Source: CAUZEB01 sp963578655 | GTDB taxonomy: Bacteria > Chloroflexota > Dehalococcoidia > Lucifugimonadales > CAUZEB01 | Assembly: GCA_963578655.1 (NCBI GenBank) | Contig: CAUZEB010000107.1 | Location: 1-6,377, forward strand | Direction: 5' to 3' | DNA length: 6,377 bases | Part shown: positions 1 through 6,178 of the stretch, piece by piece | Layout of the letters: each line of letters opens with the position of its first letter | Position numbering within the stretch: position 1 is the stretch's first letter | Position numbers and translations under genes: made by a program | Notes under the pieces: generated by a model | Seen by the model: the letters and a program-made list of their open reading frames with translations, nothing else | Told to the model about the DNA's origin: nothing | Databases searched by the model: none

Positions 1-182
1 GCATACCAGTGACCTATATGAAGATCACCCGATGGATATGGATACATTGTCAGTTCATACCATTTCGGACGAGGATCGTCATCGACTACTTTATTGGCCT
101 TGTTGGATGACCATATTGATTGCCATTTCTTCTCTATTTCCCTTGGGTTATAACGATCTTGAATTGCCATCGCGCCAGACAT
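1..182 (-). CDS. leuS: Leucyl-tRNA synthetase, N-terminal 60 codons (runs off left edge)
   Basis: LeuRS is a cytoplasmic class I aminoacyl-tRNA synthetase that charges tRNA-Leu with leucine using ATP. The minus-strand frame from 182 to 1 is open throughout. It contains YNPREIEKKWQ (residues 11-21), then DDDPRPKWYELTMYPYPSG (34-52) and the class I ATP-binding signature HIGH (55-58), followed by WY at the edge. This order and spacing match the start of LeuRS; the editing, catalytic-core and anticodon domains lie outside the window. I chose ATG at 182 because GGAG (195-192) sits 9 nt upstream; an in-frame ATG at 170 is the alternative and has no obvious ribosome binding site. The DLHIGHWY variant is, from memory, typical of Chloroflexota. 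The frame is identified with high confidence; only the exact start is slightly uncertain. Confidence 0.95.
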   Translation of the reverse strand, partial: MSGAMAIQDRYNPREIEKKWQSIWSSNKANKVVDDDPRPKWYELTMYPYPSGDLHIGHWY

Positions 183-623
183 ACGTATTCACTCCATATC
201 ACCTTTGTAACGTATATAATTCGTCCATAAAACAAGAGAGCCCCCATCCCCTACTGATGAGAGCTTGGCTGTTTCTGACTTTGAGTCCATATAGCAGTAT
301 TCTAGTCGTCGTGCGGTCCAGTAGAGGCTTTCTTATGCTTACTAAGGTGTCCAGACTAGGATAGATGTAAGCATATTCTTGTGCTTTAGTAATTGTTTCG
401 TACAGCGAGCCCAATCAATCTGCAGGATTCAACGGTGGTACTCTAAGTCTGATTTCAGAACAACATTGGCAGGAAGTGGGCATACCCTTAAAGCACTCCT
501 ACAGGTTGACATTACAAGATGAGACGCTAGCATATGCCGGTCATTTCGTCAAGGAGTGCTTTAAGGGTATGCTGATACTAGTTTGCACAATCTAATTAAA
601 AGAAAAGATTCATATTCGTTTAT
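183..623. other. Intergenic region between the glcG-like gene and leuS
   Basis: These 441 nt separate two minus-strand genes and must hold the leuS promoter unless leuS is read through from upstream. The only strong structure is the perfect inverted repeat at 480-572. I find no convincing tRNA, no canonical intrinsic terminator after the glcG-like gene (there is a pyrimidine run in the minus-strand RNA near 603-615 but no adjacent GC-rich hairpin), and no leuS T-box leader on the minus strand. A 71-codon minus-strand open frame at 199-414 starts with TTG and ends 16 nt before leuS. Its position would suit a small leader gene, but its product resembles nothing I know and a frame of this length can arise by chance. 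The overlapping plus-strand frame at 32-364 runs antisense into leuS and is not credible. Confidence 0.6.
480..572. repeat. Perfect 21-bp inverted repeat around a 51-nt spacer
   Basis: The left arm is 480-500 (begins GCATACCC, ends GCACTCCT) and the right arm is 552-572 (begins AGGAGTGC, ends GGGTATGC); they are exact reverse complements with no mismatch. The spacer is 501-551. Inside it TGAC (507-510) can pair with GTCA (548-551), so a transcript could extend the stem past a 6-nt bulge. The element lies 51 nt past the stop codon of the glcG-like gene. It has no poly-U tail and a large loop, so it is not a standard intrinsic terminator. No target-site duplication is evident immediately outside the arms. 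It could be a very small MITE-like element, an mRNA 3'-end stabiliser or processing site, or a genome-wide repeat unit. Confidence 0.85.
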
Positions 624-1040
624 TTATGGTATAACTGTGAGTCCCGCCGCATGGACTCCATATTTAGCCACTACCTCGTCTTCGAGTCCTGTACCGCCAC
701 TTGCCCCGATGCCACCTACCAACAGACCGTCTTTATAAATAGGTAACCCGCCTTGTCCAGGTATGAAATTACCGTTCTGAGTTGCCATAAAACCCTGAAA
801 CACGGGTTCTTGCATACGCGGAGCTAGTTCCGCACCAGATAACTGAAAACAGGCTGCTGCAAGTGCCTTGCCACGTGATATTATTGGTGTCCGCCACGAT
901 GCTCCATCGATCCTGAACATCGAGATAAGGTCCCCTCTGGGGTCTACTATAGAAATACTCATTCTCACTTCCATTTCCTCGATCTTTTCTTTAGTGAGAT
1001 TCAAAATGTTCTCGGCTTCTGCTAGTGTCAAAGATGTCAT
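624..1040 (-). CDS. GlcG/HbpS (DUF336) family protein
   Basis: This 138-residue protein belongs to the GlcG/HbpS/PduO C-terminal domain family. Members are small alpha/beta proteins, some of which bind heme or cobalamin; many sit in catabolic operons with no assigned reaction. The visible family signature is SIVDPRGDLISMFRIDGA (30-47), a helix with GKALAAACF (57-65), and the glycine-rich C-terminal core GGLPIYKDGLLVGGIGASGG (97-116) followed by LEDEVVAKYGV (119-129). The length is normal for a single-domain member, and no signal peptide or membrane segment is visible, so it is probably cytoplasmic. The start at 1040 is supported by AAGGAG (1050-1045), 4 nt before ATG. It is the last gene of the minus-strand cluster, 59 nt after the amidohydrolase. 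The family call is firm; the function is not known. Confidence 0.9.
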   Translation of the reverse strand: MTSLTLAEAENILNLTKEKIEEMEVRMSISIVDPRGDLISMFRIDGASWRTPIISRGKALAAACFQLSGAELAPRMQEPVFQGFMATQNGNFIPGQGGLPIYKDGLLVGGIGASGGTGLEDEVVAKYGVHAAGLTVIP

Positions 1041-1099
1041 TGTGCTCCTTCTACGTCAATATGTTAAATTGAAAATATCCTATTTTATGAGACAAGTAA

Positions 1100-2512
1100 T
1101 TAGCATAACGGCCTTTCAAGTATTTCGGGAGAAATGTGTCGGCGAATTAATTCGCCCTGAGGTATTCTATCTCTTAAGTTACCATCCTCGACTACAATTC
1201 GACCTCGTAACGTGGTTGTTATTGGCCATCCACATATATTCCAACCTTCCCAAATACTGTAGTCTTCTAGGTGCAGATCGTCCATAGAGAGCGTCTTCTT
1301 AATAGTAGGATCTATTATTGTGATGTCAGCATCGCTACCGGTTGCTATAATCCCTTTCTTAGGGTATAGACCGAACAGCTTTGCTGCATTGGTCGATGTG
1401 ATATTCACAAATTGCTCCAAACTTGCTTTACGCTTAACAACAGCTTCACTGTAGGTGACACCTATTCTTGTTTCAATACCATTATGGCCCCCGGTCACAT
1501 CCGCTACCGTTTTGAATCTGATCTTTTCTTCCCAAGTTGTAGAAACGAGATCGGTCGCTATAGTTGATAATTTCCCGTCTATAAGCCCTTTCCAAAGTGA
1601 GTGGCTATCTTCCTTCGATTTAAGAGACGGATAAGTATGGTACTTCATACCGTGTTTGTCTTTGTAATTATTCGAATTAAAGCAGGCGTAATTATGTAAC
1701 GTTTCTCCGTAGATTGGCAGACCACGAAGCCTCGCCTGTTCGATCACTTTTACACCCTCCTTTGCACTGACATGAACAAAGTATATTGAACACCTTAGGC
1801 TTTTTGCGAGGGCAATAACCCGGTTGAATGACACTTCCTCAGATATATTGGTGTGGATACAGTGCATATTCCACCAGTCCCATAAGTTCTTTGACTTGGC
1901 AATAGAATAATTGTAATGAACCATTTCATCGTCCTCAGAATGAACTAGCAATATGCCATTGTGCTCGGATATCCTCTTCATTATGACGGCTAGTCTACCA
2001 AAATCAGTTTTGTTATCTTGCATCTGAGGGCTAGGGGGACGTATGCTGGTTGTGAAGATTTTAAAGCTGGGATATCCATCTTGAATTAATTCCGGAATTT
2101 GTTCGATGTGCTCTGCGTTCGCACCCTTGGTAAAAATCGGATGATATGAGAAATCAGTGAAGGCGTTTCCCTGCCAGCGCTCATAGGCTTCATCCAAAGC
2201 ATGTTTGATATCATGTCCAGGTATTTGGGTAGCGAAATCGAGGACTGTTGTAGTTCCGCCGTATACGGCGGCCAGAGATACTGGAGCCGCGCCGGAACGC
2301 TCTGGTTGTCTAGGACCACCTATGTGAGCATGAGGTTCAATGCCCCCTGGCACAACAATTTTGTCTGAGGCATCAATAATTTTAATAGCATCCATTTTTA
2401 AGCTTGCTGGATCAACTAAACCGACGATTTTTTCTCCTTTGATAAGGATATCCCAATTACCTGGACCGTCGGAAGTTACTACTAATCCTCCCCTAATAAT
2501 TAAATCAATCAT
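1100..2512 (-). CDS. Dihydropyrimidinase/D-hydantoinase-family amidohydrolase
   Basis: This is a 470-residue cyclic-amidase-type amidohydrolase, a family that hydrolyses ring amides such as dihydropyrimidines, hydantoins or allantoin with a binuclear metal centre. The expected metal ligands are present: H61 and H63 in GGIEPHAHI, the lysine to be carbamylated K151 in SFKIF, H191 in LLVHSEDDE, H247 in FVHVSAKEG and D321 in IATD. The C-terminal part has NITSTNAAKLFGLYPKKG (370-387) and GSDADITIIDP (392-402), as in dihydropyrimidinases. The sequence after D321 is LVST rather than the usual HCPF, so substrate choice is uncertain. The ATG at 2512 overlaps the dehydrogenase stop by 8 nt, which suggests translational coupling; AGGAAGAG (2526-2519) is a modest ribosome binding site. 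Length is typical. Cytoplasmic, with no signal peptide. Family call strong; the exact substrate cannot be assigned. Confidence 0.9.
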   Translation of the reverse strand: MIDLIIRGGLVVTSDGPGNWDILIKGEKIVGLVDPASLKMDAIKIIDASDKIVVPGGIEPHAHIGGPRQPERSGAAPVSLAAVYGGTTTVLDFATQIPGHDIKHALDEAYERWQGNAFTDFSYHPIFTKGANAEHIEQIPELIQDGYPSFKIFTTSIRPPSPQMQDNKTDFGRLAVIMKRISEHNGILLVHSEDDEMVHYNYSIAKSKNLWDWWNMHCIHTNISEEVSFNRVIALAKSLRCSIYFVHVSAKEGVKVIEQARLRGLPIYGETLHNYACFNSNNYKDKHGMKYHTYPSLKSKEDSHSLWKGLIDGKLSTIATDLVSTTWEEKIRFKTVADVTGGHNGIETRIGVTYSEAVVKRKASLEQFVNITSTNAAKLFGLYPKKGIIATGSDADITIIDPTIKKTLSMDDLHLEDYSIWEGWNICGWPITTTLRGRIVVEDGNLRDRIPQGELIRRHISPEILERPLC

Positions 2513-3584
2513 CTAATTCTCTTCCTAAAGCCGATATCACTGCATCCCCTACCTGTGACGTGCTGGATGATCCCCCGAGGTCTGGAGTCAATGTGGCTCC
2601 TATACTGAGTACTTGAAGTACAGCCGTTTCGATAAGTACGGACGCTCTACTTTCACCCAAATGTTTTAACATCATTGCAGCAGAAAGTATAGCTGCCATA
2701 GGATTTGCTATGCTTTTACCTGCTATGTCAGGAGCGCTTCCGTGAACCGGTTCAAACATGGAAGGGTAGATCTTTTCAGGGTTTATATTAGCGCTACTAG
2801 CAAGTCCCATGCTACCCGTTATAATAGCACCAATATCTGTGAGAATGTCCCCAAAAAGATTACTGGCGACTACTACATCGAAAGTTTCTGGTCTTCTAAT
2901 GAAGTCCATACATGCAGCATCTATCAGCAGAGATTGAGTGGTGATATTGGGATAAAGGGACGATATTTTGTCAAAAGCGTTATCCCAAGTTACCATGCCA
3001 TAGCCTTGCGCGTTGGATTTGGTTATAGAAGTGACCTTGAATTTCTTTTTCCGTTGCTTAGAAAGTTCGAAAGCATACGTTATTACCCGTTCACATCCCC
3101 TATTTGTAAATACAGCAGTTTGGATACCTACTTCCTGAGGGAAGTCCCTGTAAAGAAACCCTCCTACATCAGCATATTCGCCTTCTGTGTTTTCCCTGAT
3201 GACTACCATATCTATATCCCAAGGTTTCTTGTCCTTTAGTGGTGAAGAAATGCCCGGAAACAGGACACTTGGTCTTTCACAAACATATTGATCGAAATTG
3301 CGGCGGATTGGTAGTAATAATCCATTCAAAGTTATATGGTCCTGGATGTCAGGATGCCCCACTGCTCCTAGATAAATTGAATCAAAAGAATTGAGAGTGT
3401 CGAGGCTGTCTTTAGGCATCATTAATCCGTGTTTAAAATAGAAATCAGATCCCCAGCCATACTCAGTAAAATTTAATCCGATATTGAACTCTTTAGAGAC
3501 AAGATTAAGAACTTTAATACCTTCCTGAACGACCTCAACCCCTATACCGTCCCCTGGAATCACTGCAATATTATGGTCCGCCAT
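2505..3584 (-). CDS. Tartrate dehydrogenase / D-malate dehydrogenase (decarboxylating) family
   Basis: This 359-residue protein is an NAD-dependent beta-decarboxylating dehydrogenase of the isocitrate/isopropylmalate superfamily, closest in pattern to tartrate and D-malate dehydrogenases (TtuC/DmlA). Visible features are IPGDGIG (9-15), GHPDIQDHITLNGLLLPIRR (76-95) with R94 and R95, R104 in CERP, R130 in VVIRENTEGEY with catalytic Y137, catalytic K189 in TSITKSN, and metal-binding D222, D246 and D250 (DVVVASNLFGDILTD, 236-250). The cofactor segment is EPVHGSAPDIAGKSIANP (278-295). The HITL..LLLPIRR..DQYV pattern favours TtuC/DmlA over LeuB. The start at 3584 has a strong GGAGGT (3596-3591) 6 nt upstream. 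It follows the Nudix gene by 79 nt and overlaps the amidohydrolase start by 8 nt. Likely substrates are D-malate, tartrate or a related 3-hydroxy acid; 3-isopropylmalate is a less likely alternative. Confidence 0.9.
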   Translation of the reverse strand: MADHNIAVIPGDGIGVEVVQEGIKVLNLVSKEFNIGLNFTEYGWGSDFYFKHGLMMPKDSLDTLNSFDSIYLGAVGHPDIQDHITLNGLLLPIRRNFDQYVCERPSVLFPGISSPLKDKKPWDIDMVVIRENTEGEYADVGGFLYRDFPQEVGIQTAVFTNRGCERVITYAFELSKQRKKKFKVTSITKSNAQGYGMVTWDNAFDKISSLYPNITTQSLLIDAACMDFIRRPETFDVVVASNLFGDILTDIGAIITGSMGLASSANINPEKIYPSMFEPVHGSAPDIAGKSIANPMAAILSAAMMLKHLGESRASVLIETAVLQVLSIGATLTPDLGGSSSTSQVGDAVISALGRELDD

Positions 3585-3663
3585 ATCTATACCTCCATTA
3601 ACTTATACGGAACAGGAAATTGCAAAACTTAGATGAGTTACCCATTATAATATTAAACATTGA

Positions 3664-4146
3664 TTAGATCGTGGCCTCAACCGCTTCGATTGCCTGACAG
3701 CCAAGTAAGGACACATCCTTGGGTGGTGGATTCATGTATATGCTACCATGTTGTAAAGACACACCTTCGCGAAGCTCTTGATAACTAACCCATTGCCAGC
3801 CTTCATCAACATGTGGGTATAGATCTAGTACGCGACAAAAATAGATTAGATCAATATGTTGATGATACCCTGTCACTGGATCATTTATATCTTCGATTAA
3901 AATTGTGACCGGTGGTGGAACTTGCTTCGGATAGCAGATTTCAATTTTGGGTCCATCCGATACTATTTCAACTTCCAACCCTGTTTCTTCGACGACCTCA
4001 CGTAAGACTGCAGCTACAGGATCTTCATTGATTTCAATGTGTCCGCCGGGTGGTAACCAGGCTTTTACTTTTGGATGCCAATGAAGCAATACTCTGTTGT
4101 TATGAACTACGAATCCTGTAGCTGTAAAATGTCGCTCTACTGTCAT
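3664..4146 (-). CDS. Nudix hydrolase
   Basis: Nudix enzymes hydrolyse nucleoside diphosphates linked to another group, using divalent metal. The full Nudix box GX5EX7REUXEEXGU is present: from the ATG used here it runs from G35 in PPGGHIEINE through E41, REVVEETGL (49-57), with every key residue intact. The segment LLHWHPKVKAWLPPGGHIE just before it is a common arrangement in unassigned Nudix proteins. The protein is about 160 residues, a single domain, with no signal peptide. Start choice is uncertain. A GTG at 4161 would add five residues, but its CAGGAG overlaps the codon itself. ATG at 4146 leaves that same GGAG 14 nt away, which is long, yet family-like sequence begins close to it. It is the first gene of the minus-strand cluster. 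The substrate cannot be inferred. Confidence 0.9.
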   Translation of the reverse strand: MTVERHFTATGFVVHNNRVLLHWHPKVKAWLPPGGHIEINEDPVAAVLREVVEETGLEVEIVSDGPKIEICYPKQVPPPVTILIEDINDPVTGYHQHIDLIYFCRVLDLYPHVDEGWQWVSYQELREGVSLQHGSIYMNPPPKDVSLLGCQAIEAVEATI

Positions 4147-4223
4147 AGATAGTCGGCGCACTCCTGATTTATTTCTCTTCGATTCGTTTGAAGTTTCATT
4201 TTGATCGAGGTGTTCTACGGCTA

Positions 4224-4252
4224 ATTTTATGTAACCATGACTCTATTGACGA
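4224..4252 (-). promoter_or_regulatory. Candidate sigma70-type promoter for the Nudix-dehydrogenase-amidohydrolase cluster
   Basis: On the minus strand, TCGTCA (4252-4247, 4 of 6 matches to TTGACA) is followed after exactly 17 nt by TAAAAT (4229-4224, 5 of 6 matches to TATAAT). Transcription would begin near 4217, giving a leader of about 70 nt before the Nudix ATG at 4146. The region is AT-rich, so chance matches are possible, and the promoter consensus in this organism is assumed rather than known. Confidence 0.35.
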
Positions 4253-4481
4253 GATCATCGGATATATAGGTGGATCTTGTCAAGATAACTGGTTTGCAGA
4301 TGAGTTATTTATATTTTTAACATAATATTCGCTTTTTATTACTACTTAGCCAAGATGCTGTAAGTTGCTAATGATTTATCCTCCTAACAACATTGAGGTT
4401 AGTTATTTCGTTTCCAAACTCCGGTTAGTTACATAGGATTCCTGCAACGATTTGAAATCACTATTCGTATATAAAGTTCCG

Positions 4482-4510
4482 TTGACAATTGAAATACTGT
4501 GGGATATCCT
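4482..4510 (+). promoter_or_regulatory. Candidate sigma70-type promoter for thiGES
   Basis: A perfect TTGACA (4482-4487) is followed after 17 nt by TATCCT (4505-4510, 4 of 6 matches to TATAAT). Transcription from about 4517 would give a leader of roughly 200 nt before the thiG ATG, long enough for an RNA-based control element. A second TTGACA at 4673-4678 lacks a good -10 partner at 17 nt and lies within the hairpin described next, so I prefer the upstream site. Confidence 0.4.
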
Positions 4511-4574
4511 GGCCACCAATATAGGCTAATACAGATTGATTTTGCTTGGAAATAAAATCTTGGATACTTATCTG

Positions 4575-4693
4575 AGTTACTTGATGTTTTGGCGCGTGTA
4601 TTGACTGACCATTTTGGATGAAGAATGCAAACTTTCTTAAACTAAGTTCATATTTGCTACAAGCCTGCCTACTTGACAAATTTTCAAGTAACT
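4575..4693 (+). promoter_or_regulatory. Possible alternative-pairing leader just upstream of the thiG ribosome binding site
   Basis: Three segments can pair in two exclusive ways. AGTTACTTGA (4575-4584) is the exact complement of TCAAGTAACT (4684-4693), a 10-bp long-range stem. TACTTGA (4670-4676) can instead pair with TCAAGTA (4684-4690), a 7-bp local hairpin with a 7-nt loop. The shared strand ends about 9 nt before the AGAGGAGAG ribosome binding site (4702-4710). This is the geometry of a switchable leader, but the stems are AU-rich, there is no U-run terminator, and no known riboswitch class is recognised. The complementarity is seen; a regulatory role is inference. Confidence 0.3.
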
Positions 4694-4715
4694 TTGAGAT
4701 TAGAGGAGAGATTTG

Positions 4716-5501
4716 ATGAACGATCCACTCGTTATAGGCGATAAAAAATTTAACTCTAGACTCATGGTCGGAACAGGGCGGCATGGGAGCATGGAAGAAA
4801 TGGTAATGTCTGTCCAGTCGTCCGGTGCGGAAATAATCACTGTAGCGATCAGACGACTTGATTTAGATAATTTAGAGGAAAAGAACATTTTAGACTACTT
4901 TGATTGGGATAAATATACCATACTTCCCAATACTGCCGGTTGTAAAACAGCTAAAGAAGCAGTCTTCACCGCTCATTTGGCTAGAGAAGTGACGGGATCA
5001 AATTGGATTAAAGTTGAAGTAATACCTGATCCAAGGTATTTGTTGCCAGATCCAATTGGTACTTACGAGGCATGCCAAATATTAGTAGACGAAGGATATG
5101 TAGTGTTGCCATATATTCATGCAGATCCGACTTTAGCAATGAAATTAGAAGAAATTGGTTGTGCAACCGTGATGCCACTAGGTTCATCTATTGGTTCTGG
5201 CCAAGGTGTTCAGACTATAGATGAGATAAGACTGATTATTGCAGAGGCTAAAGTGCCTGTGGTAGTAGATGCTGGACTCGCAGTCCCGTCAGAGGCATCT
5301 CAAGTTCTCGAAGAAGGTGCAGATTGTGTTCTGGTTAATAGCGCGATAGCTCAAGCAAAGAATCCTACCCTAATGGGTGAGGCATTTAAATTAGGAGTAG
5401 AAGCCGGGCGTAAAGCCTATTTGGCTGGCCGTATTCCACGTAAAGATTTCGGCAGTGCAAGTAGTCCAGTGTCTGGTATTGTCGGATCTATTAATTCATA
5501 G
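4716..5501 (+). CDS. thiG: Thiazole synthase ThiG
   Basis: ThiG forms the thiazole phosphate moiety of thiamin from 1-deoxy-D-xylulose 5-phosphate, dehydroglycine or iminoglycine, and the thiocarboxylate of ThiS, in the cytoplasm. The 261-residue product is the normal length for a (beta/alpha)8-barrel ThiG. Visible landmarks are SRLMVGTGRH (14-23), LPNTAGC (70-76), WIKVEVI (97-103) with K99 as the expected Schiff-base lysine, PDPIGTYEAC (111-120), MPLGSSIGSGQG (153-164) and VVVDAGLAVPSEA (182-194), with NSAIA near 208-212. The frame includes a TTG just before, but ATG at 4716 is chosen because GGAG (4705-4708) lies 7 nt upstream. It is the first gene of thiG-thiE-thiS, with thiE starting 9 nt after the stop. 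VDAGLAVPSEA differs slightly from the more usual VDAGIGTPSDA; nothing suggests loss of activity. Confidence 0.97.
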   Translation: MNDPLVIGDKKFNSRLMVGTGRHGSMEEMVMSVQSSGAEIITVAIRRLDLDNLEEKNILDYFDWDKYTILPNTAGCKTAKEAVFTAHLAREVTGSNWIKVEVIPDPRYLLPDPIGTYEACQILVDEGYVVLPYIHADPTLAMKLEEIGCATVMPLGSSIGSGQGVQTIDEIRLIIAEAKVPVVVDAGLAVPSEASQVLEEGADCVLVNSAIAQAKNPTLMGEAFKLGVEAGRKAYLAGRIPRKDFGSASSPVSGIVGSINS

Positions 5502-5510
5502 GACTGTATT

Positions 5511-6161
5511 GTGATTCCTGAATTTGCACAGCCTGCTCTGTGTTTTGTGACCGATAGAAATCGATGTAAAGGTAGAGTATTACAAGAGATCGTTTCTATG
5601 GCCGTTCAAGGTGGTGTAGATATGGTGCAAGTTAGGGAAAAAGATTTATCTTCAAACAAACTCTTGGAGCTTTCTTTGGAGATCCGAGAGATCACCTACG
5701 GTAAAGCGATGCTTTTTATCAACGATAGAGTGGATATTGCTTTAGCCTGTCGAGCTGATGGTGTTCAATTAGGAGAGGAAGGTTTACCTTTACAGGTTGC
5801 TCGTGAGTTAGTAAAAGGCAAACTCATAATAGGGAAATCTGTTCACAGTAAAAAGGCAGCCATCGTCTCTTACATACAGAAAGCGGATATATTAGTAGCA
5901 GGGACTATATTCTATACTAAATCACATACAGATACAGCACCGAGTGGTATTGAGTTACTATCTGAAATTAGAAGTGAGGTCCCCATACCATTTCTGGGAA
6001 TTGGAGGTGTAACTGTCCAAAATGTCGCATCTGTGATAAAAAATGGTGCCTCTGGAGCAGCTGTAATCACGGCCATTTCGGAGAGTTCAGACCCCTCAAT
6101 CGTTTCTACTAACCTGATCTCCAAAATGAAGGAGGTCTGGAATGGAATACACGGAAATTAG
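5511..6161 (+). CDS. thiE: Thiamin-phosphate synthase ThiE
   Basis: ThiE couples hydroxymethylpyrimidine diphosphate with thiazole phosphate to make thiamin phosphate, releasing pyrophosphate. The 216-residue TIM-barrel protein shows the family landmarks in order: FVTDR (12-16), VDMVQVREKDL (36-46), LFINDRVDIALACRADGVQLG (68-88) with pyrophosphate/Mg-binding residues in NDR and ADGVQLG, IIGKSVHS (106-113), VAGTIFYTKSH (129-139), APSGIELL (143-150), FLGIGGV (161-167) and GASGAAVITAI (179-189). The start codon is GTG at 5511, with AGGA (5500-5503, overlapping the thiG stop) 7 nt before it. The 9-nt gap from thiG points to co-transcription and possibly coupled translation. thiS follows after 17 nt. 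The length and motifs are complete. Confidence 0.97.
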   Translation: MIPEFAQPALCFVTDRNRCKGRVLQEIVSMAVQGGVDMVQVREKDLSSNKLLELSLEIREITYGKAMLFINDRVDIALACRADGVQLGEEGLPLQVARELVKGKLIIGKSVHSKKAAIVSYIQKADILVAGTIFYTKSHTDTAPSGIELLSEIRSEVPIPFLGIGGVTVQNVASVIKNGASGAAVITAISESSDPSIVSTNLISKMKEVWNGIHGN

Positions 6162-6178
6162 TCAATCGAGGGTAAATC

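Larger units (their letters stand above)
4147..4715. other. Divergent intergenic/promoter region
   Basis: This region lies between the minus-strand Nudix cluster and the plus-strand thiamine genes, so it should carry promoters for both. Candidate promoters and a possible thiG leader structure are listed separately. The part around 4306-4350 is notably AT-rich. GGTTAGTTA occurs twice, at 4397-4405 and 4423-4431, 26 nt apart. I searched the plus strand for the conserved TPP riboswitch segments (CUGAGA and the CCUGAUCUGG-type element) and found neither. No tRNA is visible. A 45-codon plus-strand frame at 4188-4325 starting with TTG, and a minus-strand frame at 4461-4784 running antisense into thiG, are not supported as genes. 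Confidence 0.6.

Noticed and set aside
32..364. 110-codon plus-strand open frame
   Set aside because: It lies antisense to the start of leuS, has no recognisable domain and no ribosome binding site, and its composition looks like translated antisense sequence.
199..414. 71-codon minus-strand open frame ending 16 nt before leuS
   Set aside because: TTG start, no recognised family, and a length that occurs by chance. Its placement is suggestive, so it is mentioned in the intergenic entry but not called as a gene.
426..446. Plus-strand CGGTGGTACTCT resembling the T-box core GGTGGTACC
   Set aside because: It is on the strand opposite leuS, no plus-strand gene follows, and the rest of the T-box consensus and a terminator are missing.
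480..572. Inverted repeat as an intrinsic terminator
   Set aside because: The loop is about 50 nt and no U-run follows either arm in either direction.
868..1287. 139-codon plus-strand open frame
   Set aside because: Antisense to the glcG-like gene and the end of the amidohydrolase, both of which have strong family motifs.
2742..3239. 165-codon plus-strand open frame
   Set aside because: Entirely antisense to the dehydrogenase, whose catalytic motifs are complete.
4670..4703. Second TTGACA (4673-4678) as thiG promoter
   Set aside because: At 17 nt spacing the -10 would be GAGATT, a poor match, and the start point would fall at the ribosome binding site or coding region. The sequence is better explained as part of a hairpin.
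4461..4784. 107-codon minus-strand open frame
   Set aside because: It begins inside thiG on the opposite strand and crosses the thiG promoter and ribosome binding site; no domain is recognised.
5912..6124. 70-codon minus-strand open frame
   Set aside because: Antisense shadow of the thiE C-terminal half.
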